The notes under the pieces: generated by a model
The model's database searches: none
What the model saw: the letters and a program-made list of their open reading frames with translations, nothing else
Told to the model about the DNA's origin: nothing
Program-made: the position numbers and the translations under genes
Shown: positions 9,562 through 19,380 of the stretch, piece after piece
How the letters are laid out: each line of letters starts with the position of its first letter
Position numbering within the stretch: the first letter of the stretch is position 1
Origin: Acidobacteriaceae bacterium
GTDB lineage: Bacteria > Acidobacteriota > Terriglobia > Terriglobales > Acidobacteriaceae
NCBI GenBank assembly: GCA_031296325.1
Contig: JARLFY010000062.1
Span: 1-64,000, forward strand
Reading direction: 5' to 3'
Length of the DNA: 64,000 nt

Positions 9562-10188
9562 CTAAGCTAGAAACGGATTTGTCTTGCGTTCTTCGCCAAT
9601 CGTCGTCTTCGGCCCATGGCCGGCGATCACCACAGTTGAGTCGGGAAGTGGAAGCAGCTTGTTATGGATCGAGCGGATGAGGGCTGCTCCATTGCCGCCG
9701 GGAAGGTCGGTGCGGCCAACCGAGCCGGCAAAGAGCGTGTCTCCGGCGAGCAGCAGTTTATGCGCGGGGATGTAGAGGCAAACGCTGCCCTGAGTGTGGC
9801 CCGGTGTGTGCAAGATGCTGCCCGTAAGGCCTGTGATGGAGATGATGCGGCCGTCCTCCAGCGTGTCGTCGGGCGGGCGAACGTCGGGCGTGGCAATGCC
9901 CAGCCAGCCAGCCTGCACGTCCATCATCTTTACCAGTGGCAAGTCGTTCTGGTTGTATAGGATGGGCGCTCCGGTTACGGCCTTCAGACGCGCTGCTCCG
10001 GCGATGTGGTCGATATGCGCATGGGTGATGAGGATCTGCTTGACGGTGAGCTTGTGCCGCGCCAGCACGGCGAGGATGCGCGGGATGTCGTCGCCGGGAT
10101 CGACGACGATGGCTTCGCCGGAGGTCTCGTCGCCCAGGATTGAGCAGTTACATTGCAGTGCGCCGACGGTGAGGATCTCGTGAATCAT
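9562..10188 (-). CDS. MBL-fold hydrolase, glyoxalase II-like (YcbL type)
   Basis: 208 residues. The metallo-beta-lactamase motif THAHIDH is at residues 55-61, followed by HTPGHTQGSVCLY and AGDTLFAGSVGRTDLPGG, which is the YcbL/type II glyoxalase pattern. Length is that of the short forms that lack the C-terminal substrate domain of GloB. Likely role is hydrolysis of a thioester such as S-lactoylglutathione, but family members are diverse. Its ATG overlaps the stop codon of the upstream GH43-like gene by four bases (ATGA), with GGAGG just before it, so the two are translationally coupled. Confidence 0.82.
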   Translation of the reverse strand: MIHEILTVGALQCNCSILGDETSGEAIVVDPGDDIPRILAVLARHKLTVKQILITHAHIDHIAGAARLKAVTGAPILYNQNDLPLVKMMDVQAGWLGIATPDVRPPDDTLEDGRIISITGLTGSILHTPGHTQGSVCLYIPAHKLLLAGDTLFAGSVGRTDLPGGNGAALIRSIHNKLLPLPDSTVVIAGHGPKTTIGEERKTNPFLA

Positions 10189-11294
10189 TTGGCCTCCTGA
10201 ACTGCGGCTGGCGCTGCGGCAACTGGTGCTGCTGCGGGAGTTGCAGGGGGAGCTGGCACGAGTGCATTCAGGCGGTCGTACTCGGCCTGAGTGATCTGGA
10301 CGAACGATCCGTGGCGCATTCCGGCGGGGAAGCTGATCTTGTTGAGAGCGTCGGACCAGTGCGTGAGGTCGGGCGAGAAAACGGCTCCGTAGTGCTGTCC
10401 CTGCGAGTAGTGGTCGTAGTAGGCGAGGTAGCCGGCAGGTGAATCTGCGGTTGCGCGAACGGGAATAATCGCCGCGCCCTCGCTCCAGGTCTCGGAGATG
10501 GGCTGGCTGAGGTTTGACCAGGGGCCTTCGATGCTGGGGCCGGTAGCGGTCAGCAGGTGCTTCTGGAGCGGAGTCTTGCGCTCGTCTTTATAGATGAGGA
10601 CAAAGCTGTCGTGGGGCTTGGTGGGCGGTAGAATCGTGGCGTCAATGACGCTGTATCCGGGGTCGAAGAAGAGCTTGGCGGGCGTGAAGCTCTTGAAATC
10701 CGTGGTGGTGGTCGAAAAGATGCGATGGTTGAGCGGGGAATTGCCCGCCTTGTCGCCAGAGTCGTCGCCGGAGAAGCGTCCGGGAACAGTGGAAGACCAG
10801 AAGATCAGCCAGCGCTTCTGTGCGGTCTCATAGTAGAGCGCAGGAGCCCAGACGTTGACTGCGGTCGGCTCGTTGGCGAAGACATCGAGTTGGCGGTGTG
10901 GCGTCCACGTGAGCAGATCCTTCGACTCCGAGTAGCCGATCACCATCGGCTTGTACCAGGACCAGGTCCAGACCATGCGGAAGCCTCCGTCGGGTGCGCG
11001 CTGGATGAAGGGGTCGCGCATCAACTCCTTGGGGTCGGTCGGCGGGACGACCGGCTTGCCGCCGTTGGCCAGCTTCCAGTGGTATCCATCCAGCGAGATC
11101 GCGTAGTAGATGCCGTCCTTGCTGTCCTTCTTGAAGCCGACAAAGAGCCATGGCGACGAAGGCGCAGCATCTTTTGCTTGCGTCGCGGCGGGCTTGCCAG
11201 CCTGAGATTGAGCTGCGACGGGCTGGAGTGACAGAACGGTGAGCGGAAGGAGCAGCGCGAGAGCGACGCGACGGAAAAGCTGGAAAGTCTGCAT
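10185..11294 (-). CDS. secreted glycoside hydrolase family 43-like protein
   Basis: About 369 residues from the ATG at 11294, which places a signal peptide at the very N terminus (FRRVALALLLPLTVLSL ... AQ). The mature part has the five-bladed propeller look of GH43/GH32-type enzymes: PWLFVGFKKDSKDGIYYAIS, MRDPFIQRAPDGGFRMVWTW (acid residue region RDP), VNVWAPALYYE (VWAPE-like block) and EGAAII. The expected catalytic acids can be placed only tentatively, so it may be an inactive or divergent member. Its C terminus is rich in Ala and Pro. An upstream in-frame ATG at 11345 would bury the signal peptide. It may act on plant arabinan side chains, in keeping with the pectin genes further on. Confidence 0.7.
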   Translation of the reverse strand: MQTFQLFRRVALALLLPLTVLSLQPVAAQSQAGKPAATQAKDAAPSSPWLFVGFKKDSKDGIYYAISLDGYHWKLANGGKPVVPPTDPKELMRDPFIQRAPDGGFRMVWTWSWYKPMVIGYSESKDLLTWTPHRQLDVFANEPTAVNVWAPALYYETAQKRWLIFWSSTVPGRFSGDDSGDKAGNSPLNHRIFSTTTTDFKSFTPAKLFFDPGYSVIDATILPPTKPHDSFVLIYKDERKTPLQKHLLTATGPSIEGPWSNLSQPISETWSEGAAIIPVRATADSPAGYLAYYDHYSQGQHYGAVFSPDLTHWSDALNKISFPAGMRHGSFVQITQAEYDRLNALVPAPPATPAAAPVAAAPAAVQEAK

Positions 11295-11538
11295 CTGTCG
11301 ATTATCGCCGCACACAGAAAATACGCAAGTCCGACTCGTCCGCAATCGTTAGCGCTTCACCATTGTTGTAGTAGAAGGAGAACCATCATCCTGAGCGAGC
11401 GCAAAGCGAGAGAACATTCAGTTATCGATCTCGAACAGATAAGAGACTGCGAGAGAGTTACTCGATTTGATGGAGATTCTGACCAAAACTACATACGACT
11501 CCATACTCTGTGATAGATTCATATAGGTTCCAGTTAGC

Positions 11539-11626
11539 GGAGAGATGGCCGAGTGGCTGAAGGCGCACGCTTGGAAAGCGTGTATACCGCAAGGTATCCA
11601 GGGTTCGAATCCCTGTCTCTCCGCCA
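11539..11626 (+). tRNA. tRNA-Ser (anticodon GGA)
   Basis: 88 nt including an encoded CCA. Acceptor GGAGAGA/TCTCTCC, anticodon loop CTTGGAAAG giving GGA, the long variable arm typical of serine tRNAs (TATACCGCAAGGTAT) and T loop GGTTCGAATCC. Confidence 0.93.
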
Positions 11627-11880
11627 TTACTTTTTAAGCTACAGAGAAGTAAGCTAAATAATAGATAGCAGGCGGCTTAGGCCAAGTCTGCGGATTCCAT
11701 TTAGTCTGCGAAAAGCCCTCCTTTTTCCTGCTTTCTACGCGAAAGTCGTACCACGGGGCTTCGGTCCGGAAGTGTGCGGATTTCGCACAAACGCCCACGG
11801 TTCCCCGACAGCCCAGAACGAGCAACAGTCGCCCAGTGAAGGGCGGTTGCGGAGGGACGCCCTAGAGACTGCTGTTACTG

Positions 11881-11975
11881 CTATTTTGGCAACAAGTGGG
11901 GGCAGGGCAGTGACGGCTAAGAGCTCCACTGGAAACGGAAGCGAGTTTTGGGTAACGCTGCCGCAGGGTAGATGA
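11881..11975 (+). pseudogene. possible histidine kinase C-terminal remnant
   Basis: The frame ending at the TGA at 11973-11975 reads SGGRAVTAKSSTGNGSEFWV then TLPQGR. This looks like the G2 box and last strand of a HATPase domain (HGGxIxVxSxxGxGSxFxxxLP). The residues before it show no kinase features, so only the tail of a gene would remain. It lies between tRNA-Ser and the MFS gene; the rest of 11627-11998 holds nothing else I can support. Confidence 0.4.
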
Positions 11976-11998
11976 TTATTCGTACCTCAAATTGAGAT

Positions 11999-13279
11999 CT
12001 ACTTTCTGTTGCTCGCGGCTACTTCATCTTCTTCCATCACGCCTCTGGTTGGGCGATCCAGACTTTCCAACTTGCGCAGGTCGGGGAAGCCTTTCATCCA
12101 GATCAGGGCGATCACGATGCTGCCAATACCTCCGATAATAGTGGAAGGAATCAGTCCAAACCAGGAGGCGGTCACGCCAGACTCGAATTCGCCGAGTTGG
12201 TTCGAGGTTCCGATGAACAGGGAATTGACGGCGCTTACGCGGCCTCGCATCGCATCGGGAGTCTCCAACTGCACCAGCGAGGCGCGCACAACAACGCTGA
12301 CCACGTCGGCGCATCCCAGAACGATCAGGATCAACATGGAGAGAATCATGGATCGCGAAAACGCAAAGGCGATGGTGGCCAGTCCGAAGACGATGACGGC
12401 GGTAAACATGCGTCGCCCCGCAGCGTGCCGGATCGGGTAATGCGCCAGATAGATTGATGTAATCAGTGCGCCGACGGCGGGGGCCAGTCGCAGAAGGCCC
12501 AGACCCCACGGTCCGGTATGCAGCAGATCGCGCGCATAGGCGGGAAGCAGCGCGGTGGCTCCGCCAAGCAGCACAACGAAGAGATCCAGCGAGATGGCCC
12601 CAAGAATATTCTTGCGCTCGCGAATGTAGTGGATGCCGGAGAAGAGGGATGTTGCCGTAACCGGGGTCTTGCTGGGGATCTCTCGTCTTGAATGAATCGC
12701 CGCCGACAAGATCGAAGCAGAGAGAAACAGCGCCGCGCACAGGCCGTAAGGAACATGCGCGCCAAAGGCGTAGAGGAGTCCGCCGAGAGCGGGGCCGACG
12801 ATGCAGGAGGTCTGATTCGCCGAAGAGGTCCATGCAATCGCAGCGGGCACCATGGAGTCCTCCACCAACCCGGGTACAATCGCCTGCGTTGAAGGGCTCT
12901 CGAACGCCCGCGCCACGCTAACCGCAAACACGGCACAATAAATCCCCGCTGTATGCAGCCAGCCGAGGTAGCTGCACAGGGCCAGCGACGCCATCGTCAG
13001 CCCCTCGATAAGCTGGCAGACGCTCAGAATCTTCTTGCGGTCGAAGCGATCCGCCACATGGCCAACCACCAGCATCAACAGCAGCATGGGAAGAAACTGC
13101 ACCAGCCCAACCATGCCTAACGCAAACGTACTGTGGGTCAGAGCGTAGATCTGCCAGCCGACCGCCACGCCAACGATCTGAAACGATATCGTCGAGCAGA
13201 TTCGCGCAAACCAGAATCGTTTGTACGACGGAACTTGAAAGACCAACCGCGAGCTTAAGGGATCTGATGCATCCGACAT
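11999..13279 (-). CDS. MFS transporter
   Basis: 426 residues with about 12 hydrophobic segments. The loop between segments 2 and 3 has VGHVADRFDRKKIL, the MFS signature GxxxDRxxRR/K. The start SYKRFWFARICSTISFQIVG is typical of the EntS/DHA3 type group of drug and siderophore exporters. The substrate cannot be told. The ATG at 13279 has no strong ribosome binding site. The gene stands alone between two tRNA genes. Confidence 0.88.
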   Translation of the reverse strand: MSDASDPLSSRLVFQVPSYKRFWFARICSTISFQIVGVAVGWQIYALTHSTFALGMVGLVQFLPMLLLMLVVGHVADRFDRKKILSVCQLIEGLTMASLALCSYLGWLHTAGIYCAVFAVSVARAFESPSTQAIVPGLVEDSMVPAAIAWTSSANQTSCIVGPALGGLLYAFGAHVPYGLCAALFLSASILSAAIHSRREIPSKTPVTATSLFSGIHYIRERKNILGAISLDLFVVLLGGATALLPAYARDLLHTGPWGLGLLRLAPAVGALITSIYLAHYPIRHAAGRRMFTAVIVFGLATIAFAFSRSMILSMLILIVLGCADVVSVVVRASLVQLETPDAMRGRVSAVNSLFIGTSNQLGEFESGVTASWFGLIPSTIIGGIGSIVIALIWMKGFPDLRKLESLDRPTRGVMEEDEVAASNRK

Positions 13280-13478
13280 ATTAAAACCCTATCAAATATG
13301 ACGCGTCCAAAGAAGATTGTCGCCACGTTGTATTGCTCCCCCGTAATTCCATCTCCTCAATATCGGGTATACTTGCGTAAGTAGTTCTCATTCGATTGCC
13401 CCTGTCGAATATGCCGATGTCGATCAGCCCAAAGTTGATCGAGCCGAGAGTCGATCCGGCACAAGGTAGATCGATACA

Positions 13479-13555
13479 GGGCGGTTAGCTCAGCTGGTTA
13501 GAGCGCCTGCTTTACACGCAGGATGTCGGGGGTTCGAATCCCTCACCGCCCACCA
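13479..13555 (+). tRNA. tRNA-Val (anticodon UAC)
   Basis: 77 nt including an encoded CCA. Acceptor GGGCGGT/ACCGCCC, D arm GCTC-AGCTGGTTA-GAGC, anticodon loop with TAC, T arm with GGTTCGAATCC. A TATACT box lies about 110 bp upstream, too far to be a convincing promoter. Confidence 0.94.
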
Positions 13556-13634
13556 AGACCTTGTTTTATACCGCTCACTGCAAATGGATTTGTTCGCGAG
13601 TCCGCTTGGGACTTTGACGAGGAAATGGCGGCGA

Positions 13635-14390
13635 TCACTCTTTGGCGACGAGGCTGGTGATGTGCAGGTTTCTGATCTGCATGTGATTTTTGGTTGTGCG
13701 TATGCCAAACCAGCCTCGCGTATACGGGGCGGCATCGGCCATCTCGAAGATCTTCACCCCGTCGCGCCAGTACTGGATGAGTCCGCCATCGGCGATCAGC
13801 GTTACGGTCTGCGTCTTGTTGGCGACGATGCCTTTGTCGGGATGCTCGGCGACGGAGATGTCGTTCTCCGGCAGTAACGGGCGATCGATTGTATTGCCGA
13901 TATAGCGACGAAAGCGCGTCGTCTTGTTGCTGTTGCCGCCGAGTCCGACGTAGTACAGGTGCAGCGAGTTGTAGCCGGCGAAGGCTCCCGTACGCGGGTG
14001 TGCGAAGAGGTCGTCGGGCGAGGCGGGATCGGTCGCCATCCAGAAGCTGTTCAGGTCGCTTACGCGGTCGTTTGGCCCTCCTGCTGCGATCACCGTCGCA
14101 TCGTAGGAGATCATCACCGGCCCATCGAGTTTGTGGCAAAACCACACCGTCACGCCCGCCGGTACGTCGATGTCGAGTACGCCATCCTTGGTCGATACCG
14201 AGCCAGGGCGTTCCATCTCGATCTGCCAGTTGGCAAGGCCATTGCGAAAGTCATCCGAGTAGAGCAGCTTTCCGGCGTGGTAGCGCTTGTCGGCCGGAGC
14301 GAACGGGGTAGTGGCTGTTTGAGACCATCCGGCAGTCGCAAACGTCATAAGTAGAACGACACACACGATCAGGCAATGAGTCCTTTTCAT
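13635..14390 (-). CDS. secreted DUF6250-type protein
   Basis: 251 residues with a signal peptide (CLIVCVVLLMTFATAGWSQ). The mature part is a jelly-roll-like fold by appearance: LLYSDDFRNGLANWQIEME, DGVLDIDVPAGVTVWF, SDLNSFWMATDP, GYNSLHLYYVGLGGN, RYIGN and a final GWFGIRTTKNHMQI. This pattern matches the DUF6250 group, often encoded beside pectin or rhamnogalacturonan enzymes; biochemical activity is not established to my knowledge. It is divergent from the PL4 lyase gene with 98 bp between the two starts, so the two probably share a control region. Confidence 0.72.
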   Translation of the reverse strand: MKRTHCLIVCVVLLMTFATAGWSQTATTPFAPADKRYHAGKLLYSDDFRNGLANWQIEMERPGSVSTKDGVLDIDVPAGVTVWFCHKLDGPVMISYDATVIAAGGPNDRVSDLNSFWMATDPASPDDLFAHPRTGAFAGYNSLHLYYVGLGGNSNKTTRFRRYIGNTIDRPLLPENDISVAEHPDKGIVANKTQTVTLIADGGLIQYWRDGVKIFEMADAAPYTRGWFGIRTTKNHMQIRNLHITSLVAKE

Positions 14391-14488
14391 ACGAAGAGTG
14401 TTTCATAAAGAAGAGAGTTTTATAAAAAAGTTTGCCGAGTGTATCTTTGGATGGCTCTCGGCATAGAATCGGCTCGGAGATCTTTCCT

Positions 14489-16420
14489 ATGCGAATTGAT
14501 TTGTCATTTTTGCGCGGAAGTCATTGGCTGCGCACGGCGTTCTTACTGCTTGCACTTGCACCCGTTTGCGGTCTGCGCTCGTTTGCCGCCGATCCCGCAG
14601 TGACGCTGACCAGAACCGATGCGGGGTTCACGCTTGCCAATGGCATCGTCACCGTACAGATTGACGCGCAATCGGCGGCGATTCTCTCGATCGCATACAA
14701 GGGCGTGGAGATGCTGGGCGTCGGCGACCGCGAGAATGGCTACTGGTCGCTGCCCGGAACCGAGATGCACTTTGGGCCGAAGCCCGTCGTCACCGTGATC
14801 GACGATCCGGCGAGCAATAATGGCGAGCGCGCGACGATCTCCTGCCGCTTCTCCTACGACGGCGGACCGCGCACGATTCCGGCGAACGTCGATATTCACT
14901 ACTCGCTGGCACGCGGTGTCTCGGCGGTGTATCTCGAAGCTGTATGGGAGCACAAGCCCGGCTTCCCCGAGCTGTCGTTACCCGTCGGACGCTTCGCCGC
15001 CAAGCTGAACGACGATCTCTTCGACTGGGTGACGGTGGATGCCCGGCGCAACATGCAGATGATTACCGCCAGCGACTGGAACCACGGCACGACCATGAAC
15101 ATGAAGGAGACGCGGTTGATGAACACCGGCGTCCTGAAGGGACAGGTCGAGCACAAGTACGACTACAGCGCGGTACAGTTCGATACTCCGGCCTATGGAT
15201 GGAGCAGCACGAAGCAGCACGTTGGGCTGTGGGTCGTCACGGCCAACCCCGACTACATGAGCGGCGGGCCTACGAAGCTGGAGTTGGTGACGAATCGCGA
15301 CGCCACGTTTACCGACAGCCTGACGGCTCCTGCGCCGCCAACGCTGCTCTATGTCTGGAAGGGGCCGCACTACGGAGGCACCGATCTGGTTGTAGCGAAG
15401 GGCGAGCAGTGGTCGAAGACGATTGGCCCGTTCCTGATCTACTGCAACTCTGGCGCGACGCCCAACGCAATGTGGCACGATGCTCTGGCCGAGGCCGCGC
15501 ACGAGTCGCAGCAATGGCCGTATGTCTGGGCTGCTGGAGCGGAGTATCCCGGAGCAGGCGAACGCGGCGGACTTGCGGGGCAGATCGTTCTGCATGATCC
15601 ACAGGCTCCCGATGAGAAGATGTCTCATCTGCTGGTCGGCCTCACCCATGCAGACTATACGCTGCCCTCGGGCGAACTCGTCGACTGGCAGCACGACGGC
15701 AAGTTCTATCAGTATTGGACGCGCGGCGATGCACAGGGAAGGTTCACAATCGCTGCCGTTCGTCCTGGGACTTACACGCTCCATGCCTTCGCCGACGGGG
15801 TTCTGGGTGAGTACGCGCAGGCCAACGTAACGATTGCTGCGGGAAAGATCGTCAACGCTGGCGCAATTATCTGGACTCCCGTTCGCTATGGGCGACAGCT
15901 CTGGGAGATTGGCGTTCCCGACCGCACCTCGGGCGAATTTCTACACGGCGATCACTACTGGCGATGGGGAATCTACAACGAGTATCCCAAGGACTTTCCC
16001 CATGACGTGAACTTTGTCATCGGCAAGAGCGATTTTCACAAGGACTGGAACATGATGCAGGTGCCGCACGCCAGCGACTCCAGCGGCAAGTCGCGCGGCA
16101 CGGCGACGACCTGGTCGGTCATCTTCGATCTTCCCAAGGCGGAGCGGGGCAAGGCGACGCTGCGGCTTGCCTTCGCTGGAACCGAGGCGCGCAGCTTGAC
16201 CGTCGCGGTCAATGGGAAAGAGGTTGGGACGCTCACCGATCTGCCCAACACCAGCGCAATCCATCGCGATTCAGACCGCGGATTCTGGCAGGAGAAGGAC
16301 GTTCCCTTCGATGCATCGCTCTTGAAGCAAGGCAAAAACGTCTTGCAACTTACGGTCCCAGCCGGGCCGGTGATGAACGGAGTCCAGTACGACTATCTCA
16401 GGCTAGAGGTCAACGAGTAG
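14489..16420 (+). CDS. rhamnogalacturonan lyase (polysaccharide lyase family 4)
   Basis: 643 residues from the ATG at 14489, which has GGAGA eight bases upstream and puts a signal peptide first (LRTAFLLLALAPVCGLRSFA). The N-terminal domain (VTLTRTDAGFTLANGIVTVQ) is the beta-sandwich catalytic part; the middle FN3-like part has VRPGTYTLHAFADGVLGEYA; the C-terminal jelly roll opens with LWEIGVPDRTSGEFLHGDHY and YPKDFPHDVNFVIGKSD, the hallmark of family 4 lyases. The enzyme cleaves the rhamnose-galacturonate backbone of rhamnogalacturonan I by beta-elimination outside the cytoplasm. An upstream ATG at 14432 is in frame but less likely. Confidence 0.87.
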   Translation: MRIDLSFLRGSHWLRTAFLLLALAPVCGLRSFAADPAVTLTRTDAGFTLANGIVTVQIDAQSAAILSIAYKGVEMLGVGDRENGYWSLPGTEMHFGPKPVVTVIDDPASNNGERATISCRFSYDGGPRTIPANVDIHYSLARGVSAVYLEAVWEHKPGFPELSLPVGRFAAKLNDDLFDWVTVDARRNMQMITASDWNHGTTMNMKETRLMNTGVLKGQVEHKYDYSAVQFDTPAYGWSSTKQHVGLWVVTANPDYMSGGPTKLELVTNRDATFTDSLTAPAPPTLLYVWKGPHYGGTDLVVAKGEQWSKTIGPFLIYCNSGATPNAMWHDALAEAAHESQQWPYVWAAGAEYPGAGERGGLAGQIVLHDPQAPDEKMSHLLVGLTHADYTLPSGELVDWQHDGKFYQYWTRGDAQGRFTIAAVRPGTYTLHAFADGVLGEYAQANVTIAAGKIVNAGAIIWTPVRYGRQLWEIGVPDRTSGEFLHGDHYWRWGIYNEYPKDFPHDVNFVIGKSDFHKDWNMMQVPHASDSSGKSRGTATTWSVIFDLPKAERGKATLRLAFAGTEARSLTVAVNGKEVGTLTDLPNTSAIHRDSDRGFWQEKDVPFDASLLKQGKNVLQLTVPAGPVMNGVQYDYLRLEVNE

Positions 16421-16444
16421 GCCTCGCCGGTTTATAGCCTTTTT

Positions 16445-16496
16445 ACTGGAGCCGTGATGCCGTAATGGTGTATGCCGTTACGGCAACTGCTCCAGT
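16445..16496. other. two-part hairpin between convergent genes
   Basis: ACTGGAGC (16445-16452) pairs with GCTCCAGT (16489-16496), and inside it TGCCGTAA pairs with TTACGGCA. It lies between the lyase gene and methionine synthase, which converge here. No U-tract follows on either strand, so it may be a processing or repeat-derived hairpin rather than a standard terminator. The inner part (AATGGTGTATGCCGTTACGG) resembles the end of family A repeats. Confidence 0.5.
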
Positions 16497-16550
16497 GTGC
16501 GTCATCAAACCAGCCCGGAGCAGTTTCACTATTGCTATATGAGGTATGAG

Positions 16551-16622
16551 ATTTGTCCTCCTGCGCGAGTCGAAGGATCTGCGGTTTCTGCGCGCCGCGA
16601 CAATCTACCCCATTGATGAAAA
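16551..16622. repeat. palindromic repeat family A, degenerate copy 2
   Basis: Reads ATTTGTCCTCCTGCGCGAGT, then CGAAGGATCTGCGGTTTCTG, then AATCTACCCCATTGATGAAA. This follows the order of the family A consensus (TTTGTCATTCC, CGAAGCGAAGGAATCTGC, GGTCTACACCATTACCGAAA) with several changes. Confidence 0.65.
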
Positions 16623-16656
16623 GGCTATGAGTTGACTGGATGCAGATACGAGTTTC

Positions 16657-19380
16657 TTACTTCGGGTCGTAGTTCAGGTTTGGGCCGAGCCATCGTTCAA
16701 CTTCGGTAATGCTCATCGCCTTGCGTGCGCTGTAGTCTGCAACCTGATCGCGATCGATCTTGCCCAGCGAGAAGTAACGCGAATCGGGATGCGCAAAGTA
16801 CAGCCCGCTGACGCTCGATCCCGGCCACATGGCAAACGACTCGGTCAGCAACATTCCGGTCTTCGCCTGCACGTCGAGCAAGTGCCAGAGCGTGCCCTTC
16901 TCGGTGTGATCCGGACAGGCCGGATAACCCGCAGCGGGACGGATTCCGCGATATTTCTCGTGAATCAGATCCGCCGGACTCAGTCCTTCGTCGCGACCGT
17001 AGCCCCACTCGTCGCGCACCCGCTTGTGCAGACACTCGGCGAAGGCCTCGGCGAGACGGTCGGCGAGCGTCTCAGCCATGATCGCGTTGTAGTCGTCGTT
17101 CTTCGCACGAAAGCGGTCGCACAGTTGCTTCAGACCGATGCCGCTGGTCACGGCGAAGGCTCCGAGGTGGTCGGCGAGTCCCGTCTCGCGCGGCGCGATG
17201 AAGTCTGCCAGCGAGCGGCATGGCTCCTTGCCTTCGCGATCCGATTGTTGACGCAGGAAGTGGAATCGCTCGATCACTTCTTTGCGCGTCTCGTCGCTGT
17301 AGAGTTCGACGTCGTCGCCCACGGCATTTGCCGGAAAGAGTCCATAAACGCCGCGCGCGGTGAGCAAATCTTCCGCAATGATGCGGTCGAGCAGGGCATT
17401 GCCTTCGGCAAAGATCTGCTGCGCCTGCGCTCCGTGTTTCTCGTCTTCCAGAATGCGCGGATAGATTCCCTTCAGTCCCCAGGCGTGGAAGAACGGCGAC
17501 CAGTCGATGTACTCGCGCAGCGTGGCCAGAGGAAAGTGATCGAGCACGCGTACGCCGGTGAACTCCGGCGAGGGAAGGGTATTAGGATCGGCGCGCCACT
17601 CGATCGGCGTTCGTCGCGTGCGCGCCGTCTCCAGCGGCACAACTGTCTTCTGTGGCGCGGAGTGTGCCTTGCGCAGCACCTCGTACTCGGCGCGAAGTTG
17701 CGCGACGAACTCCGCCTTGCCATCGTCGCTCAGCAGGCTGGTGGTGACAGGCACGGCGCGGCTGGCGTCCAGCACATGAACCACCGGCTGGCTGTAGTGC
17801 GGTGCAATCTTGACCGCCGTATGCGCGCGGCTGGTCGTCGCTCCGCCGACCAGCAACGGCAGCTTGAAGCCCTGCCGCTCCATCTCCTTGGCAACGTGCA
17901 CCATCTCGTCGAGTGAGGGCGTAATCAGCCCGCTCAGCCCGATCAGGTCAGCCTTCTCCTCCTTCGCGCGCTCCAGAATCTTTTCGCAGGAGACCATCAC
18001 GCCTAGATCGATCACCTCGTAGTTATTGCAAGCCAGCACTACGCCGACGATGTTCTTGCCAATGTCGTGTACGTCGCCCTTGACGGTGGCGAGAATGATC
18101 TTTCCCTGCGCCTTGACCGCCTGACCCGCCGCGATCATCGCGGCCTTTTCGGACTCCATGAACGGCGTCAGATGCGCGACGGCCTTCTTCATTACGCGCG
18201 CGGATTTGACTACCTGCGGCAGGAACATCTTGCCCGCGCCGAACAGATCGCCGACCACGCTCATGCCCGCCATCAGTGGGCCTTCGATGACCAGCAGAGG
18301 GCGTCTCAGTTTGACGCGCGCCTCTTCCGCATCGATCTCGATGTATGCGTCGATGCCCTTGACCAGAGCGTGGGTGAGTCGCTGCTCGACCGTGCCACTG
18401 CGCCACTCCTCGGCCTTCTTTTCGATTGCGGTTTCGCCTGCACTCGCGCCCATTGCCTTCAGCTTCTCGCCAAACTCCACCAGCCGTTCGGTCGCATCCG
18501 GTCGGCGATTCAGCAGAACGTCTTCAACCAGAACCTTCAGCTCTGGCTCAATCTCCTCATACACCGCAAGCATTCCGGGATTGACGATGCCCATGTCCAT
18601 GCCCGCCGCAATCGCGTGATACAGAAAGGCTGCATGCATTGCCTCGCGCACCGTATTGTTGCCGCGAAAGCTGAAGGAGATATTTGATACTCCGCCCGAG
18701 ACCTTGGCGTGTGGCAGGTTGGTCTTGATCCAGCGCGTGGCGTTGATGAAGTCCACCGCGTAGTTGTTGTGCTCCTCCATGCCGGTGGCGACGGTGAGAA
18801 TATTCGGGTCGAAGATAATGTCTTCGGGAGGGAAGCCCACCTCGTCGACAAGAATGCGATAGGCCCGCTCGCAGATGCGAATCTTCTCCGCGTAGCTGGC
18901 GGCCTGACCGTTCTCGTCGAAGGCCATCACAACGACCGCCGCGCCGTACTTCAGCACCTTGGCGGCGTTAGCGCGAAACTTCTCTTCGCCTTCTTTGAGC
19001 GAGATAGAGTTGACGATGCCTTTGCCTTGCAGGCACTTCAGCCCCGCCTCAATGACCTCCCACTTGGAAGAGTCCACCATGAAGGGAACCTTCGCAACCT
19101 CCGGCTCGCTGGCCAGCAGTTGCAGGAAGCGCGTCATTGCGGCGACCCCGTCGATCATCCCTTCGTCCATGCAGATGTCGATGACGTTGGCGCCATTTTC
19201 CACCTGTTGGCGCGCCACGCTGACGGCATCTTCGTACTTTCCTTCTTTAATGAGTCGTGCGAACTTCGGCGAACCGGCCACATTGGTTCGCTCGCCCAGC
19301 ATGATGAAGACGCCCTCCTGCTGGGTGAATGGCTGCGATCCAGAGAGTCGTAGCGGCTTGAATTTAATTTCTTCGCTCAT
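16657..19380 (-). CDS. metH: methionine synthase, folate/cobalamin/activation part
   Basis: 907 residues. It begins directly with the pterin-binding domain ([14 protein letters not shown], about 27-290), continues with the cobalamin cap and B12-binding domain ([15 protein letters not shown] near 434-445, the DxHxxG motif whose His ligates cobalt) and ends with the reactivation domain ([15 protein letters not shown] near 812-825, S-adenosylmethionine binding). The homocysteine domain is missing here and is encoded by the overlapping upstream gene at 19377-20486. Together they add up to about 1276 residues, close to a single-chain MetH. The reaction is methyl transfer from methyltetrahydrofolate through cobalamin to homocysteine. 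Confidence 0.93.
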   Translation of the reverse strand: MSEEIKFKPLRLSGSQPFTQQEGVFIMLGERTNVAGSPKFARLIKEGKYEDAVSVARQQVENGANVIDICMDEGMIDGVAAMTRFLQLLASEPEVAKVPFMVDSSKWEVIEAGLKCLQGKGIVNSISLKEGEEKFRANAAKVLKYGAAVVVMAFDENGQAASYAEKIRICERAYRILVDEVGFPPEDIIFDPNILTVATGMEEHNNYAVDFINATRWIKTNLPHAKVSGGVSNISFSFRGNNTVREAMHAAFLYHAIAAGMDMGIVNPGMLAVYEEIEPELKVLVEDVLLNRRPDATERLVEFGEKLKAMGASAGETAIEKKAEEWRSGTVEQRLTHALVKGIDAYIEIDAEEARVKLRRPLLVIEGPLMAGMSVVGDLFGAGKMFLPQVVKSARVMKKAVAHLTPFMESEKAAMIAAGQAVKAQGKIILATVKGDVHDIGKNIVGVVLACNNYEVIDLGVMVSCEKILERAKEEKADLIGLSGLITPSLDEMVHVAKEMERQGFKLPLLVGGATTSRAHTAVKIAPHYSQPVVHVLDASRAVPVTTSLLSDDGKAEFVAQLRAEYEVLRKAHSAPQKTVVPLETARTRRTPIEWRADPNTLPSPEFTGVRVLDHFPLATLREYIDWSPFFHAWGLKGIYPRILEDEKHGAQAQQIFAEGNALLDRIIAEDLLTARGVYGLFPANAVGDDVELYSDETRKEVIERFHFLRQQSDREGKEPCRSLADFIAPRETGLADHLGAFAVTSGIGLKQLCDRFRAKNDDYNAIMAETLADRLAEAFAECLHKRVRDEWGYGRDEGLSPADLIHEKYRGIRPAAGYPACPDHTEKGTLWHLLDVQAKTGMLLTESFAMWPGSSVSGLYFAHPDSRYFSLGKIDRDQVADYSARKAMSITEVERWLGPNLNYDPK

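Noticed and set aside
11418-11627. Open frame on the minus strand across tRNA-Ser (begins [10 protein letters not shown])
   Set aside because: This peptide is the well-known false translation of the antisense strand of tRNA-Ser; the tRNA explains the conservation.
13490-13735. Open frame on the minus strand across tRNA-Val (WAVRDSNPRHPACKAGALTS)
   Set aside because: Again the antisense of a tRNA gene, a common false gene in databases.
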